Shown in pieces: positions 11,741 to 25,100 of a stretch of 64,000 nucleotides of DNA; position 1 is the first letter of the stretch, and each line of letters opens with the position of its first letter. Source of the DNA: Coffea arabica (Eukaryota; Streptophyta; Magnoliopsida; Gentianales; Rubiaceae). The stretch spans positions 5,582,501 through 5,646,500 of the forward strand of contig NC_092317.1 in NCBI RefSeq assembly GCF_036785885.1. Direction: 5' to 3'. The translations under genes were made by a program, and so were the position numbers. The notes below the pieces were generated by a model that was not told the DNA's origin, ran no database searches, and saw only the letters and a list, made by a program, of their open reading frames with translations.

Positions 11741-14700
11741 CGGTGTTTGTTCGACTTGTTTGGTTGCTAAAATGGGAAAAGGCGGTGCATTTTAGACGAT
11801 GATGACTAATGAAGGCTACGATAAGCGTGAGGTAGCATTATTATTATTATTATAGTAGTAATTATTTTTTTGTTCTTTTACTTCCTTTTATCTCCGGTTT
11901 CTGTGAAATAGAAATCATTAATATTGTTATTAAACTTTGTAATATAATTATAATAATACCCTGGCAGTTGATTTTGATGTTTGAAGGGGACGAAATGGAA
12001 GTACAAATGGGAACTTGACATATTACCAAGTTTTGGTTGTACTTTAATCATCATAATAAATTTGAATTTATAATTATTTGTGTGACAGAGACTAGGGACA
12101 TCCATGAACTATGCTAAACAGGTATTTAATTGTATCGGATCATGAACTGAAGAGGTTCTTCGTGCGACAATATCTTAAGTGCATGATTCATAGAATACCC
12201 CAAAGATTTTCTGATTTACATTTCATTGTATGGAAATGGGTGCGTCTATTTTTTGTGTGTGTGTGTTTAATTATTAATTATTTAGTTATCTTCTTGTTTA
12301 TTGGGTGTTAAAATGAAAACTCGCTTTGATTTGATTAATTCTTCTTCATCCTTAAGTTTTAGATGGAGGGGTTGTTTTTGAAGTCGTTTGTCAGATTCAA
12401 GTTCTGCTAAATACTCAACTGATTCTAATTTTTGAGAAACCAAAAAATCAGGGAAAAAAAAGGTATGCTGTAGATTGTGAATTTGACTTTTTTTTTTTTT
12501 TTGTAGCTTTAAAAAAGCCAAAAAAAACAAACGAAAAGCAAAAGCAGATGAGATCACGGAATAGTTGCTTTTGTAAAATCAGAAGCTAATAATTTTTTTT
12601 TTTGTCAGACTTTTTCAAGTTTTCAAGAAGCTAATAATAGAAGGTCAAAAAAATCGGTTGAGAATAAGCCTTAAATTAACTTTCTTTTACTTTTGGAAAA
12701 GTTTGGATGGTGTATTATTTGAAATATTATTTAAAATAATTACTGTATCACTCTTTATGGCGACGTGAAAATATAAAAAGATTATATTTATGATGTAAGC
12801 GAAATATTATTTAAAAAAATTTGCTATTCAAACACACTGATCTTTTCTTTATTCAATTATGCATTTACTGTTTGGATGCAAGCATAGTTATTGTATCCAA
12901 GTATCGAGAACCAAGAGTTCTCATTTTTTAATGCCAACCTGAGAAGTGAAGCCATGTAGTTGCTACTTAGTCAATACACCTATGGTAACTGGGGGCTTTG
13001 ATTGCTTGATGTCGATTTTGTTGGGGAATCGGGGTTCTGTTGCGTTGTACTCTAGTAGGGTATGCTGATACTGTTGTAGTGCTGGGCATAGGACCCAAAA
13101 TAGGACCAAAGAGGACTAGTGGAAACTGGAAAAGTTGAGCAAATAGCAGTGGAATATGTCTAGTTAGAGCTAGGAAACTCAAATTTTGTCAAAAGAAGGA
13201 AGTGATTCATGACTGTGCATGGGCAGAAGTGCTCTGTGATCACAACTTTGCTTTGAAGCAGCTAGGATACGGGTTCTTCCCCGGTTTCTTCTAGTCTAGT
13301 GTACTTAATTTGCGAAAGTGCACAAAAGAAAAGACTTCCTTCTTCCTCTGGGAATAAAATTCATCGTATTGAGTTTGAGGCAGCCGCTAAATGAGGCCAA
13401 GTCAATCTGGAGACTCATAGTTCCATTATGAGGAGTGAAATCAAATGTGGCACTAGTTGGCGACAAACTGAAAATCAATTCGATTCCTATGCTATGAATT
13501 ATGGTCTTCCTTCTAACCAGCTATGCTTTACAGCATAATCAAACAGACAAGGTCAGCAGTTTCTGGGGAAAGATAAAAGAAATAAATAATAAAAAACGGA
13601 TGAGGAATCTTGGTTTGTCTTTGAATTAATGAAAGAAAATAGAACTGCAGGACAGTCGTGGAGGTTTTGGGTTCAAAACTTTGCTTCTCCTGTCTGTTTC
13701 TGATATCCCACTCCTCTTCTACCGGAGAAAAAATAATAATGATAAAAAGAAAGAAAGAAAAAAGAACTGCTGATTAACCAGCACCCATTTTATTTTTGAC
13801 AACAAATTTCTTGGACTATTGGCTAATCATTTTGGTTCGCTAACCTTCCATTATTGAACCTCATTAGCCTTCAAGTCTAGAAATTCCATCCTTAAATTAT
13901 AGAAAAAAATAATATCTGTGACAAATGAAAATGCAACAGCTGTTGGAAGATGTAGGCGGCTAGAAGCTCTTAGTTTATCCACAAAAAGTCATCCTTCTAT
14001 CAGGACCTGCGGCTGGTGAATCTGATCAAATAATTGATGTTTGCCAAAGTTTGGGCCCAAGGAACCAAAAAAATCTTCTAAAAGTTGTGAGGAAATGTGA
14101 AATTTTTGTTACACGTTAACCATGGAAGGACGGGTGGAATGCGATAGGATAGGCTGCTTTGTGTGAGATAATTAGTGTGACCGGACTTTAAATCTTTGTG
14201 ATCTAACTATCATTAATTGTTTAAGAAATAGTTGCTTCAGAAGTAAGCAAACCAGGTCTGAAAGTGAATTTTTCATTAGCTGAACCACTTTTAGGCGTCT
14301 AACAAGTTGTTATATGAATTAATATTTGTTGACGTTATTTTTTTTTATTGTGAGTGAGAGGTCTTGAATTTAGGATTTTATTTTTTATCATTCAATTCAA
14401 TCCTATCTCAATATTTGCTAAATTTGAAACCTCATAAATACAAATTCTTCTTTTTGTTATGTGGCTGGGGGAATTTTTTTTTTTTTTTTTGGTGTTGGGT
14501 AAATGCTGGCATAAGCTAATGTTGAAACGTGTGACATGCAAATTCAACATTGACTTTTCTAGCATAGGATGCTTACAAAAGCACTTGCTTTCCTCACCAA
14601 AATGTCAACAAGATTACTGACTACACAGCAATGTTCGCTTAAAAGATCACCGTCTATGTGATTTTGATGTTGGCTCCCCTTGTAATCTTGCAACTGGACC

Positions 14701-15333
14701 AAAATCAGAAAACCCTATGTCGGCCTACTGGTTGATTGTGTAGTATGGGCTTGTTTAGGAATGCAGATGAGTGGTGGGCCAAAATTTTTTTTGTCAAAAG
14801 GGTGGGCCAAAATGATTGAACAAGCTTTCATACCAGAAATGTTGGACTGATGGTCAAGGGAAAACAACAAGAAAGCGAAGACTTTTTTTTATTTATCAAA
14901 ACATTAATTAAACTAACATTACTAAAGTACTGAAGGATATTTTTTTTTAAAAAAAAAAATTCTAATAGGGGAGAGAGGGGATTTAAGAAGCGGGGAAGGA
15001 GTAAGGGGATTTGAATTAAAAAATTTTAATTTCTAAGGTCTCAACTGAAGAATAAGGTTAAATTTCTATGTGATGCCTTAACTAAAGTTTAGAATGTTTC
15101 TTATTTCTTTTTTTATTTCTTCTAAAGAGGCAGCCATCCCAGGGATCTTAACTGATCATACTCTCATAATTTTGAGGGGATACCCACTTTTGCCCGCGAA
15201 GTTTAGATGTACAATTAATTTCTTTTCACATCCTCCAACTTGTACCCCCCCCCCCCTCCCCCCCAAAACAAAAAAAGGAAAAAAAATGAAAATTTTGTGA
15301 GAAGTTGTTGAAGTGTTTTCTCTCTTTTGATAG
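11741..15333. other. Intergenic; one decayed MITE, no gene seen
   Basis: The first few hundred bases are the likely 3' UTR of the NIMIN-like gene. A family-A MITE remnant lies at about 12700-12838 (ends tttggatggt and attcaaacaca). Poly-T runs occur near 12490 and 14475, and a poly-C run at 15247-15263. No recognisable coding exon. Confidence 0.4.
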
Positions 15334-15336
15334 TTA

Positions 15337-15637
15337 GGCTCTATTTGATAATCCTGTTCAGCACTTAAATTTAATGGATTCAGATCTTAATATATTCAAA
15401 CTGTTTGATAACTAAAAATTGAACATTTGAATTAATTAAGTGACACTGAATTTTCTAGACAAAATTTGCTTTTAAAATTAAATAATAAGCTATTCATTTA
15501 TCATCAAATATGATATGCACTCAAATGTATTAGATTTAATACTTAACAATTCAGTAATTTAATAGATTCAGACTTCAAATTTCAAATTTCAAATTTCAAA
15601 TTTCAAATTTCAGAATTTAGTTTTATCAAGCGCACCC
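15337..15637 (+). mobile_element. Tourist-like MITE, copy 2
   Basis: A 301-bp relative of 3569-3863 in the same orientation. It is flanked by TTA at 15334-15336 and 15638-15640. Its right subterminal region carries a slippage-type expansion of 'tttcaaa'. Confidence 0.8.
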
Positions 15638-15711
15638 TTAATCTATGGGCGAAAGGTTCGTCAGGATTCGAAAAAAATATATTTAAGTAAAAAATTTGAT
15701 GCATATCAGGA

Positions 15712-16074
15712 AGGTTTGTAAAATCGGGATCCTACGTAGGATCGATTTTAGTTTCGTAGGATCGGATCGTAGAATCGTAAGATCCTACCAAAAGCTCCTA
15801 ATTGCAATTAAAGGTTGCAATTCTTTGATAAATTACAAATATACCACAAATATTTTCATTTACTTGCAAAATGGAGTTTCGTATTTCACAAATTTACAAA
15901 AAAATTATAGGATCGTACGATCCTACACGATCCTACCGATCCTGCTACGATTCTATGCGATCCTACAGAGATTAATATGATTTGCGACTCTGAATACGAT
16001 CCGGATCGATTTTGGTTATCCGGATCGTAGGATCGTACGATCCTACGATCCGGGTCGCGATTTTGACAACTATG
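15712..16074. mobile_element. Probable hAT-type MITE rich in 'gatcctacgatc' palindromes
   Basis: The left end (aggtttgtaaaatcggga) and right end (reverse complement atagttgtcaaaatcgcga) are imperfect inverted repeats. The flanks share tatcagga / aatcagga (7 of 8) at 15704-15711 and 16075-16082, as expected of a hAT target duplication. Both subterminal regions consist of clustered tcctacgatc and its complement, likely transposase-binding sites. Confidence 0.6.
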
Positions 16075-18996
16075 AATCAGGACCATGTACGTAGATGTAT
16101 TAACATACAATTCATATCAACTTTGGTACTCTTTGGCTTTCAGTTTCAGACTATGGGATGCTGAAAATTGAAAACAATTTATGGTCTTCACCAGCTGAAT
16201 GTGAGAGAAGTGGGCAAAAAAGACGAGATTGGAAAGATATTTAAGGCATTACGTCAAAACCATGTTCTGATTGATTTCCAACTCCTTCAACTGGATAAGG
16301 CTTGATTTGCATTGGGGATGACACAACGAGCAAGTGGACACCATTGGAGGGTGCAGGGTCACCATCCCAGTTATTTGGTACTCAATAATTTAGAGGCCCA
16401 TAATATATTTTTCTTCGAGATAATGCTAATTTCACCTAAAAAGGAATACAAAAACTTATCCTAACACTAGACCGCAAATGTTGAGTTTGAAGATTTTGAA
16501 AATGAACCGCCGTAAGATGAGTTGATTATGTAATTGGACAATTTGGATTTCATTGACAATCCAATTAATGTCCGGAAGAAACTAGTTTGAAGTAAGCATA
16601 GACTTCGAACTGATTTGTGTGAGTAATTGAATTTTTTAAACCCGAAAATTTCACAATTAGATGAACAAATCGCAAGTAGATTGACTTGATCAGGTAGATT
16701 GGTGCAAGTTCTAACTTGTTCAGCTTTCAAAGATTCAAAGTTTTTTTTTTTTTTTTTTTGGTTCCAGAGTGAAGAGAAAGTTCTTTTCACTTCTAGCAAA
16801 CTTCACAACACAGGAAACTGCTACGGTCCTTTTTGGACACGATGTCTATTATTCCGATCCAATTATATCTCGTCACATTATTTAGTGTTTTGAACTCTTG
16901 AAATAATCTAAGCGTTAATAACTCTTATCTTACATCCAACCATCGCATCATCGTTACCATATCCGGAAGGGACTAAAGGACGGTAGAACTCTCCCATAAT
17001 ATAAGCATCTGCAACTCAAACACAGGAAACTCAAACCAAACAAGAACTTAAGATAAAAAATTAATTACATATATAAACAAGTACTGGTTGCTGGTTGCTG
17101 CTTTTGACCACATTTGACGGATTATTAATCAAACTATTTACAAATCCTACTCAACTAAAAGATAATCAAATTAATGTTGAATCGACTTCTACGACCTCAT
17201 ACATGAGCATGGCTTGATAAATTAGTAAAGTCACCAGCAAATTGCTTGCTAAGTCATTATGTTGAGCTTGATAAGCTATCTTCTCAAAGATGTAGACTCG
17301 TAGCGATTAGCTTTGGATATCTATACAATGAATATGAAATAACATGTTTAAAAAAAAGAAAGAAAAAGATTGGCCATCTTTCGAAGATTGTTAAACAGCA
17401 TGTTGAAGCAATTGGGGTTCAATGTTGTGGATTTGCACATGTTACTAACTTGAAAGTTTAGCCATCAATTTATTGTGGATAAGGACTCCACAGCCATTGA
17501 TATTTTTTCAAGAAAAGTATGACACAAAAATTTAAAGAAAAAGACTTCGTCTAAGATACCAGATCCAAAAGGTAAAATATCAACTATAAAAATCTAGTCC
17601 CATCTGTTTAGAGGACATACAAAACTAGTACAACCTTCTACAAGATGTTAAAACAAGATTAAGAAAACCAATTGTTTCAGTCTGAATTCTAATTCAGGAT
17701 TTTCTAGAAAAATTTCGACAATCAGTACATAGACATCCGTTTGGAGTGATTGTGATTCAGTCCCTCAGGTTCCCCTCCCTTGACCTCCTTGGGCTCCCCT
17801 TAATGTAGAGTAAGAGTAGGTGTAGATTAGAATCTATTATGTCTGGCAAAAAAAGAAAAAAAAAGCTATTAGTACATTCTAGTATAACTTGTGGGATGTT
17901 TGCCTCCTTTGCTTGCCCAGTTTGCTAACCTTTTCATGTTAAGCATCTGTACATATCTTGAGCATTAGTAAAACATTTTATTCTTATATTCATCAGAATA
18001 AATTGGCGAACGATACCATTTTCTGAAAACAAGAAAGCTACATATGCTCTATATCAGCACCAAATGCTTGCGGACTTTGTAGTTATCACCTTACCTGATA
18101 CCGATAGCCCAATATTCCACTATAATCTTGAGACTCATTCATCTTTTGTCTTACCTTTTGCTTCAATTTCAGCTTTTTTTACAGGAAGCAACGAACAAAT
18201 CCATTTCCTCTCTTTCTTTTATGCCAAGAGAACAATAATTCTACTAGTATTCAACAAGAATTTGGGGATTTTCCACAACTTCAACCACTCACTCGCTCCT
18301 TGCTTTTAACTAGTGGAAACTTTTTCTTAACAAAGAGGTGCTAATTGATTTCTTCAAGGGAGCCCACGTTTACTCATAACCACTAATTATGTTCGAATGT
18401 AGATGCCTACTAACGCCCATCCTATACGTGGTGCCCTTTTTATCTGATCAAGTGATGAGACATATTCTTTGCTTTGATGATATGCATTGTGGTGCCAGGT
18501 CAAAATGCATACACGATGGATTGACAACTGATGTTTGTAGCAAAAGCTTGTATCCTTTTTTCTCAAGTATCCACTACTAGAAATTCCTTGTAGTTTAGAC
18601 AAAGAACATAACTTCCACTGCCCCACCACATTGAAAAACATGAGGGGATGGATGCCAACAACAAACCGACTGTGTCAAGAGCTGACGTTTTTAGAATCTT
18701 CATTCTTGATTAATTGTTTCCTCGTACCCTTCATATGTTTGTGGAGATCAAAGTGGGAAAGAGTTGCTTGGTCATGCATGATATCAATTGCCAAATGCTA
18801 TTGCTGATGCCATATCCCTTTAAAGACTTGAGCTCCTTTTTTGTTGGAAGTCCAGTCCTTACTCCTTTCCGTTGTTACCCTTAAGCCATGTTTTTACCCT
18901 AAAAAATCTTTCATCCTTATTCTTTGGCATGCCCAGTCTGGAACCAACTAGAAACATGACTGATTGGGGTAAAATATCAGCACCCTGCTACGAGAC
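16075..18996. other. Intergenic, no gene seen
   Basis: AT-rich sequence with a poly-T run near 16741. Small open frames exist but none shows family similarity, compositional bias or matching splice sites. Confidence 0.4.
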
Positions 18997-19014
18997 GTCT
19001 AACCTTAGCGAGTT

Positions 19015-19186
19015 TTTTTTTTTCTGTCAAGAAGTCAATTGACTCTTACTGACTCAACAAACCTAAATCCCAGAGCATACTCCAAAAGCCGGCAACTCTT
19101 GGAGCAGCCCCAGGAAACTTATCTACCCAGCAAACCCCAACCCCTTCCCCGATGTGGGACTAGAACTCACACAACCACCCTTTTCT
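19015..19186 (-). mobile_element. Solitary SINE with snRNA-type box and hairpin
   Basis: A 172-bp retroposon read on the minus strand, bounded by an exact 18-bp target duplication, gtctaaccttagcgagtt, at 18997-19014 and 19187-19204. Its A-tail is the T run at 19013-19023. On the minus strand it has a B-box-like GTTCTAGTC running into GTCCCACATCG (plus-strand 19150-19160), identical to the plant snRNA upstream element RTCCCACATCG. Exactly 24 nt later is TAGATAAG, then the hairpin CTCCAAGAG-TTGCCGG-CTTTTGGAG (19080-19104). It is related to the units in 26488-27090. Confidence 0.85.
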
Positions 19187-19204
19187 GTCTAACCTTAGCG
19201 AGTT

Positions 19205-19910
19205 GCTGCTTCCCTTTTCTGTCTTTTACTTAAAAAACTTTCTTCTTCATCCCAGAGATTGAGAAACTCTAGTGATCTCACGGGAGTCGTGGTCAAAATA
19301 AAATTTTATTAAGCAACTTTCAGAATAATAATTAATGAGAGAAAAAAAAAGTTCAAGAATTATTTTAAAGAAAAAAATCAAAATCTTGAAAGATTTCCAG
19401 AGGAGCAACGTTGCATAATTTTAACCTTCAGGACTCAAGCCACAGGCCTCAGTCCTGTGGCCAAAATTCTTGGGCAAGTCATTAGTGGCATATGCCTGGA
19501 AGATTCATCAATCGTCCTCGTGGAAAAGGCCCATTTCATTTCTGCATCATTTTTTGTTGACAACTGCAGAGGTCCATCCAATATTTTCTTCCGCTCAAAT
19601 ATTTCTTAAAAATAAAAGAAATTATATACCTTTGCTTTTCACAATGTGAAAGGAATGCAGAATTTGACCTTCAAATAAGTGCGCCTCGGATTTAAAGTTC
19701 GATGAATTGGTTTTTGTCTTGCATCATATGAATTATGACATGAATTTGGAAGTTTGGAAGGAATCTTTCTTGTTTCCACACTTCCTCTCGGGATGGAGAA
19801 TCTTCTCCATTCTCCTGAAAATATAATGGCGTGTTTAATGGTTTAATGGGCAGATATTAGCAAATGTCTCTAATCTGCACCTTAAATTTCATTATCTTCA
19901 GTCATCTTCT

Positions 19911-19964
<54 letters not shown>

Positions 19965-20185
19965 TTATATATTTCTGAAAATCTTCTAAGGTGTCTCTTT
20001 TACTAGACACGTACTCGCTTAAAGCATCTTGTTTGCTTAACAACTTCAACGAGATGCTTCCCGCAGACATGAAAGTAAGTATATATCATGACCCAAAATG
20101 AAGAAACAAAACATTTTGTAACCCTTTTAATTAATTGGTCTAATTATCATTATGGGACTTGATAGCAACTCTTAATCTACAGATG
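19205..20185. other. Intergenic with a long (AT)n tract
   Basis: No gene seen. A 48-bp uninterrupted (AT)24 microsatellite lies at 19913-19960. Confidence 0.5.
19913..19960. repeat. (AT)24 microsatellite
   Basis: Perfect dinucleotide repeat, the longest simple repeat in the window. Likely polymorphic. Confidence 0.95.
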
Positions 20186-20193
20186 CTGGGGGA

Positions 20194-20938
20194 TACGGGT
20201 GGGCAAAATTATCCGCTAATCCGAAAACCCGTCATATCCGATCCGATCCGATCCGAAAATTAGGATATCCGATTTTTATTATTTGATCGGGTCAAAAGAG
20301 GGTCGGGTACCCGCTAAGATGCGAGGCGGGTTAGGGTCACATAATTAAAAACCCGCGGGTACCCGATCCGCCCAGCATATATATATTTTTATTTTATTTT
20401 TATTTTTATACACACACTATAAAATAATAAGAACTAAATAAGTAATTTTATTGAATAAATTGTATTACAAATATGAGAGACTATAGTTTATTTATAAGAT
20501 TCATTTATAGATGTCATGATCTTATATTTTATAGAAAAAAGTTTAATTAATGTCGAACATATATATTAAAAAATGTGCTACTTATTTCAAACTTTTATTG
20601 ATTTCGAATTCTTTTAATTTTTTTCTTTTATCTTATATTTTCTTCACATGCTTGTTTCTTGGTGGGAAACCTTTTTTTAGAAAAAAAATATTTCTTAAAT
20701 CTTAGATGAATGTGTAAAATATAAAATTAAATTGGTATAAATTATTTTTTTAAAAATTAAATGATAAATGGGGCGGGGCGGGTACCCGTTGATCCGACCC
20801 TATCTCAGCGGGTACCCGATTATAGGGTACCCACTAATATGCGGGGCGGGTAAGGGTCAAAAATGGTTGACCCGCAAGGTGTGGGTCGGGTCAGCCAAAT
20901 GGTGAATGGGGCGGGTACCCGACCCGCGCCCACCCCTA
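20194..20938. mobile_element. hAT MITE with 8-bp target duplication
   Basis: A 745-bp element flanked by ctggggga at 20186-20193 and 20939-20946. The ends are TACGGGTGGGC on the left and TAGGGGTGGGC (reverse complement) on the right. The subterminal regions are dense in 'gggtacccg' and 'gatccgatcc' while the middle is AT-rich. There is no transposase frame. Confidence 0.9.
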
Positions 20939-21544
20939 CTGGGGGATGCAAACGTCGTAGCTTTTAACTACTTTTGTTTAACTTGATGAAATTGGTTTGC
21001 TCCCCAAAAAAAAAAAAAAAAAAAAAAAAAGAAAAGGGATGGAGTTGGTGATTTTTGCACACACCAATTCATGTGATTATTGCTTGATAATGAGATTTGC
21101 TGCCATGGATGTAATGTAATTGAAAGTAGTTGAATGTAGGGATCATATCGGAAAAAATATTTAATGCATGGTACAGGTGATTCACCCCATAACTTTTTGG
21201 ATCATCCCTTTATATCGCAGTTAAAACGAGTTAGATTCCACATTGTCAACTATAATATCAAATAACTTCTATCTCACCCCAAAAAAGAAAGAAAGAAAGA
21301 AAGAAATTTAGCCAAGTTTTTGAACATTCAAAAATTAAGCCAAGTTTAAAAAAAAAATAAAGAATTAAACCAAGTTTAGTTGTGAGCGAACACCATATAA
21401 TAGTTGCTAAAGAAGCCCCAATGAACTTGTCTTCTTCAAATTTCTCCTATCATGTAACTAATTCTAAAAAAAGATAGTAATAGTTAACAAAGCATTACAA
21501 CTAGCTAATAAGATAAAAATATTTCTTACTCTTTGTCCTCCTTA

Positions 21545-21828
21545 GGATGCGTATGATAAAAACTGGAGTCTGAAATTTAAAATTTGAAATCTGAATCCGT
21601 TAAATTATTAAAATTGTTAAGTACTAAATCTAATACATTTGAGTGTGTATTACATTAAATGATAAATAAATAACTTACTGCTTATTTTCTGGAGAAGTCT
21701 TGTCTAGAAAATTAGTGTCATTTAATTAATTCAAATATTTCATTTTTTTTGTTATCGAAAGTATCTGAACATATTAAGATCCGAATCCATTAAATTTAAA
21801 ATGTTAAATTGAATTAACAAATATAGAC
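21545..21828 (-). mobile_element. Tourist-like MITE, copy 3 (inverted)
   Basis: A 284-bp relative of the elements at 3569 and 15337 in opposite orientation. It is flanked by TTA at 21542-21544 and 21829-21831. Confidence 0.8.
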
Positions 21829-23790
21829 TTAGCCACCAAAAGGACTGAGAGACGAAGCCTAAACTTATTAATTTTGGAGTTTTGCCAAAAGTACCAAGAG
21901 GAATCTATTAGTCACAAGTACGGTACACAGATTTAAATTCATGATCTACAGTGAAACGTACACTTCGTCAATTGGTTGAAGTCAATTACTAATAAATAAG
22001 CAGCAGTAGTAATAATCATATAGTAGTGTGGTTCGAACAGATCCAATCCAAGGAACCAAAAAAATATCTTCATCAATGGGTGGTATAGATCGCATCACCG
22101 GTACAGTCGTGAAACCCACGACACAGAGCACGTGACATCACACTCACCTATAAAACTGACAAGTCAATTACACCTTCTGCACGTGATTGGTCCAACCTAT
22201 GTCAGAGATTTACTTACGTGTCCCTTCTCAACCAAATTTCTCCCTGGACTTTTTACCGGGTCACCCGGTCTCTGACAGAAGCTCCACTAGCGGTTTGTAC
22301 GGTGCATCAATCCGTCCAGTCCAAACTCGTTTGTCCGGTTCTCTTTCGTAGATCACACATACGTCGTACACCGACGTTCTGGATGGATGGACGGAAATAT
22401 TTCAAGTTGTTGAATTGGTTTGATTGCTTTGCTAATTATTTTGGTAGGTGCGGCTGAAATTTCTGGGTTTTTAACCTGTCGACCCCATTGATTGAGAAAT
22501 GCATGTGATGCTAAATGCCCATCTTTTCATCTAAAATTCTTCGAATCATATATTAAGTTTTTTTTTTCCCTATACAAACGACATGATTTTATTATAGTAA
22601 TAAATTTGACTAATAATAGAAAATTCATCGAACGTGTAATACATACAAACAAATTAAAAAAAAATCAACAAAGATAATATTAAAATTCTAAAATATTTTC
22701 TAAATTCAAATTAATCAATCGCTGCAGTCTAGTCGACAATTTGTTCACGTCTTCGATGGTCAAATCCGATATGAGTTTTGAATCTGATAATACATGGAGC
22801 ATTATCGGTAGCGTGTAAGGTGTGACTTTTGCCACTTCTGCATGAATTAGCAGAGGAACAAAACTCAGTACTCTATTTTTGCTTTGAAGACTTTTTAAGT
22901 TGCGAGCGTTGAATGGTTCTTGTTTTGCTCTAAACGGCGTTTCTTTATGGGGAGGTGATAAGTTAGAAGGCCATAAGCATTTTATTGTGAATTTAAGGTT
23001 CCGTCTGAATTCGCTGTTTTTTGAAATATTTTTAAAAAAATTTATTGTAACAGAGTTTTTATAGTATATTTTAGGATATTTTTAGAAAATATTTTAGAAT
23101 ATTTAAAAGTAGAAGAATTTTTAAAATATTTTTTGAAATATTTTTTAAACATTAAAAAAAATGTAAACTATTTGTTAAAGTATGTTTTAGAGTATTTTTA
23201 AAAAAATTTATTTAAAAAACTAGTTTTTGAAAAATTCAACAATCCAAACAGATTTTTTGGTTAACAAATCTTAAACGTGGTAGGTCCACAAATCGTTATA
23301 GGTGGGACGGATAATACAATGGTCTCATTTTATAGACACCAACCATATGAGCTGTTGGTTGTTTTATTATTCGTCTGTTCTAATTATTTTACCATATTTG
23401 GAGAATTCAACTTTTTAAAAGTAATGGTTTGATTGTGATGTTTATACTTCTCTTTTAATTTTATTCTTATAAATTTAAAATTTGAATTTGAATGGTACTA
23501 TACATATGATTAACAGGAAGGACCATAATAGAAAAAAAGATTAAAAAGTACTTTGACTTTCTTAACATGATAAATATTTTGAAAAATAAAAAATAAAAAG
23601 TATGACATTTTTAATGAAACAGAGGAAGTAATATTTTGTTAAAGTACTTTTATCTAGCAGCATTTTAAATCCTTATGTTCAGCATCACTTACCTTTTAAA
23701 TCCTTATGTTTTAATTTCCTTTTTTTCCTTTGGAGTCAAGAAAAACAAATTACACCTAGTGGTATGTCAATCACGAATAAACTTAATGAT
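21829..23790. other. Intergenic, no gene recognised
   Basis: A stretch at 22090-22460 is less AT-rich, with two 'acgtg' cores (around 22131 and 22215) and a short open frame that I cannot match to any family. Bases 22990-23255 carry dispersed MITE-like 'ttttagaatattt' repeats ending in caatccaaacag. No supported gene. Confidence 0.35.
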
Positions 23791-23951
23791 TGTTTGGATT
23801 GTGTTTTATTTGGAATATTTTTACTGTAGCACTTTTTTGTGATGTGATGTGTGTGAGATAAAAAGGTAATTGGGAAGATAAAAATGTGTATTGGAAATTG
23901 TAATAATGATGTAAGCAGATAAAATTGGGGAAATAAAACACAATCCAAACA
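23791..23951. mobile_element. Short MITE, TGTTTGGATTG family A
   Basis: A 161-bp element with inverted ends tgtttggattgtgttttatt and aaataaaacacaatccaaaca. It carries the family core 'tttactgtagcactttt...gagataaaaaggtaattggg'. Relatives are at 29913, 30145 and 52029. Confidence 0.75.
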
Positions 23952-24328
23952 ATTTTGAACCCTTAACTTTCGTCATAAAAAGAACAGTTCCACATCCAAT
24001 CGAAGAAGAACAATGAAGTGGTGAATTGTTGTCATTACCAAATAAGAGAAAAACAACTAACGAGGGAAAATCCTTAAAATGGTCCGAAGAACTAAAAAAA
24101 TTTTTGGTTCTTAAATTCAAATTATTAGTACTAACCCCAATTCCTTTTTGACTATCAAGAAAATTAAAAAACAAAAAAGAAAAGAAGATGTTAGATACAG
24201 TACAATTGTGGTTGATGTTTTGATCTAACGTTTGAGATTGAGAGACTCCAGCATTTACTTAGAAGTTCTGATATTGAGGTTTTTGATTTCTCTTTTTCAT
24301 CTCCACTCTTAAATCTTACGTTTCTGTC

Positions 24329-24494
24329 ACCCCTCTATGGATAGCTCGTTCGAGATTAGTCGTTAGTCTTTACTATAAGGTCTTGGATTCGATTTTCATA
24401 AGATAATTCGCTGATATTTTTTGGACAAGTCTGTTAGTTTTAGGGATTAGTCCGTTCAAATAAAGACTAGGACGCCTCTAAGTGAAAAAAAAAA
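24329..24494 (+). mobile_element. tRNA-derived SINE with A-tail and target duplication
   Basis: A Pol III A-box-like ATAGCTCGTTCGAGATTAG lies near the start and a B-box-like GGTCTTGGATTCGATT about 40 nt later, with an A-rich tail at the 3' end. The flanks atcttacgtttctgtc (24313-24328) and atctcatgtttctgtc (24495-24510) match at 14 of 16, so this is a fairly old insertion. Confidence 0.75.
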
Positions 24495-24539
24495 ATCTCA
24501 TGTTTCTGTCGTTAGAAAAATAAATGTTAAGAAAAAGAC

Positions 24540-25100
24540 GTTAGATAGGATCACTGTAAAAAACCCGCGGCGGGGGCCAAAGAATTGACTAGCCGTTGAT
24601 CGGTTCACCGGAAAAACCGGTCATGGAAAATGCGGTGGGAACCATGCAGCTAAGATTCAAATGAAACGGAGGCCTGCGTCACCAAACTCCGTAGCAGCTA
24701 AGAGCTGTTAGGGTGAGCTGGTCTCATCCGTTGGGAAGGGAAGGGGTGCGGCGTGCGGCTCAGAGGGCTGCTTTTATGGAGGCTACGCCACGTGGTTATT
24801 AGAGTCCCAAGACGTGGCGCCGTGCATGCCTGCCGCTGTAGGCTGACTCGGCTCAACCTCTCCTTTTTCCATACGTTACTACTTCTATTGGATAGTATTG
24901 GACGCTATTTCCCCACTTGGACGGCTCCGCGCCGCCCTTAATTTAAGGCCGGCTCAGGAGTATAATGCATTCGTCAGCTTATCTTTATGACTTTTATCTC
25001 GCCTGCGTGCTCACCACCTAACTGGGTGGCACTCGGCGGTGGTAAGTAGCGACAAGAAGCTGGGACGGTTGTGATGCGGTGCAATACGTCCATGGCAATT
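24540..25100. promoter_or_regulatory. GC-rich tract with G-box, ABRE and RY motifs, no gene found
   Basis: Clearly higher GC than the flanks. It contains a G-box CCACGTGG (near 24789), an ABRE-type GACGTGGC (near 24812) and an RY-like GTGCATGC (near 24822) within about 45 bp, the combination bound by bZIP and B3 factors in seed or ABA-regulated promoters. I find no convincing downstream coding exon on either strand. It could be a promoter of an unrecognised short or non-coding transcript, or a relic. Confidence 0.35.

Noticed and set aside
19913..19960. (AT)24 tract as a replication origin or matrix attachment site
   Set aside because: Simple microsatellites of this kind are common in plant intergenic DNA; nothing else supports a function.
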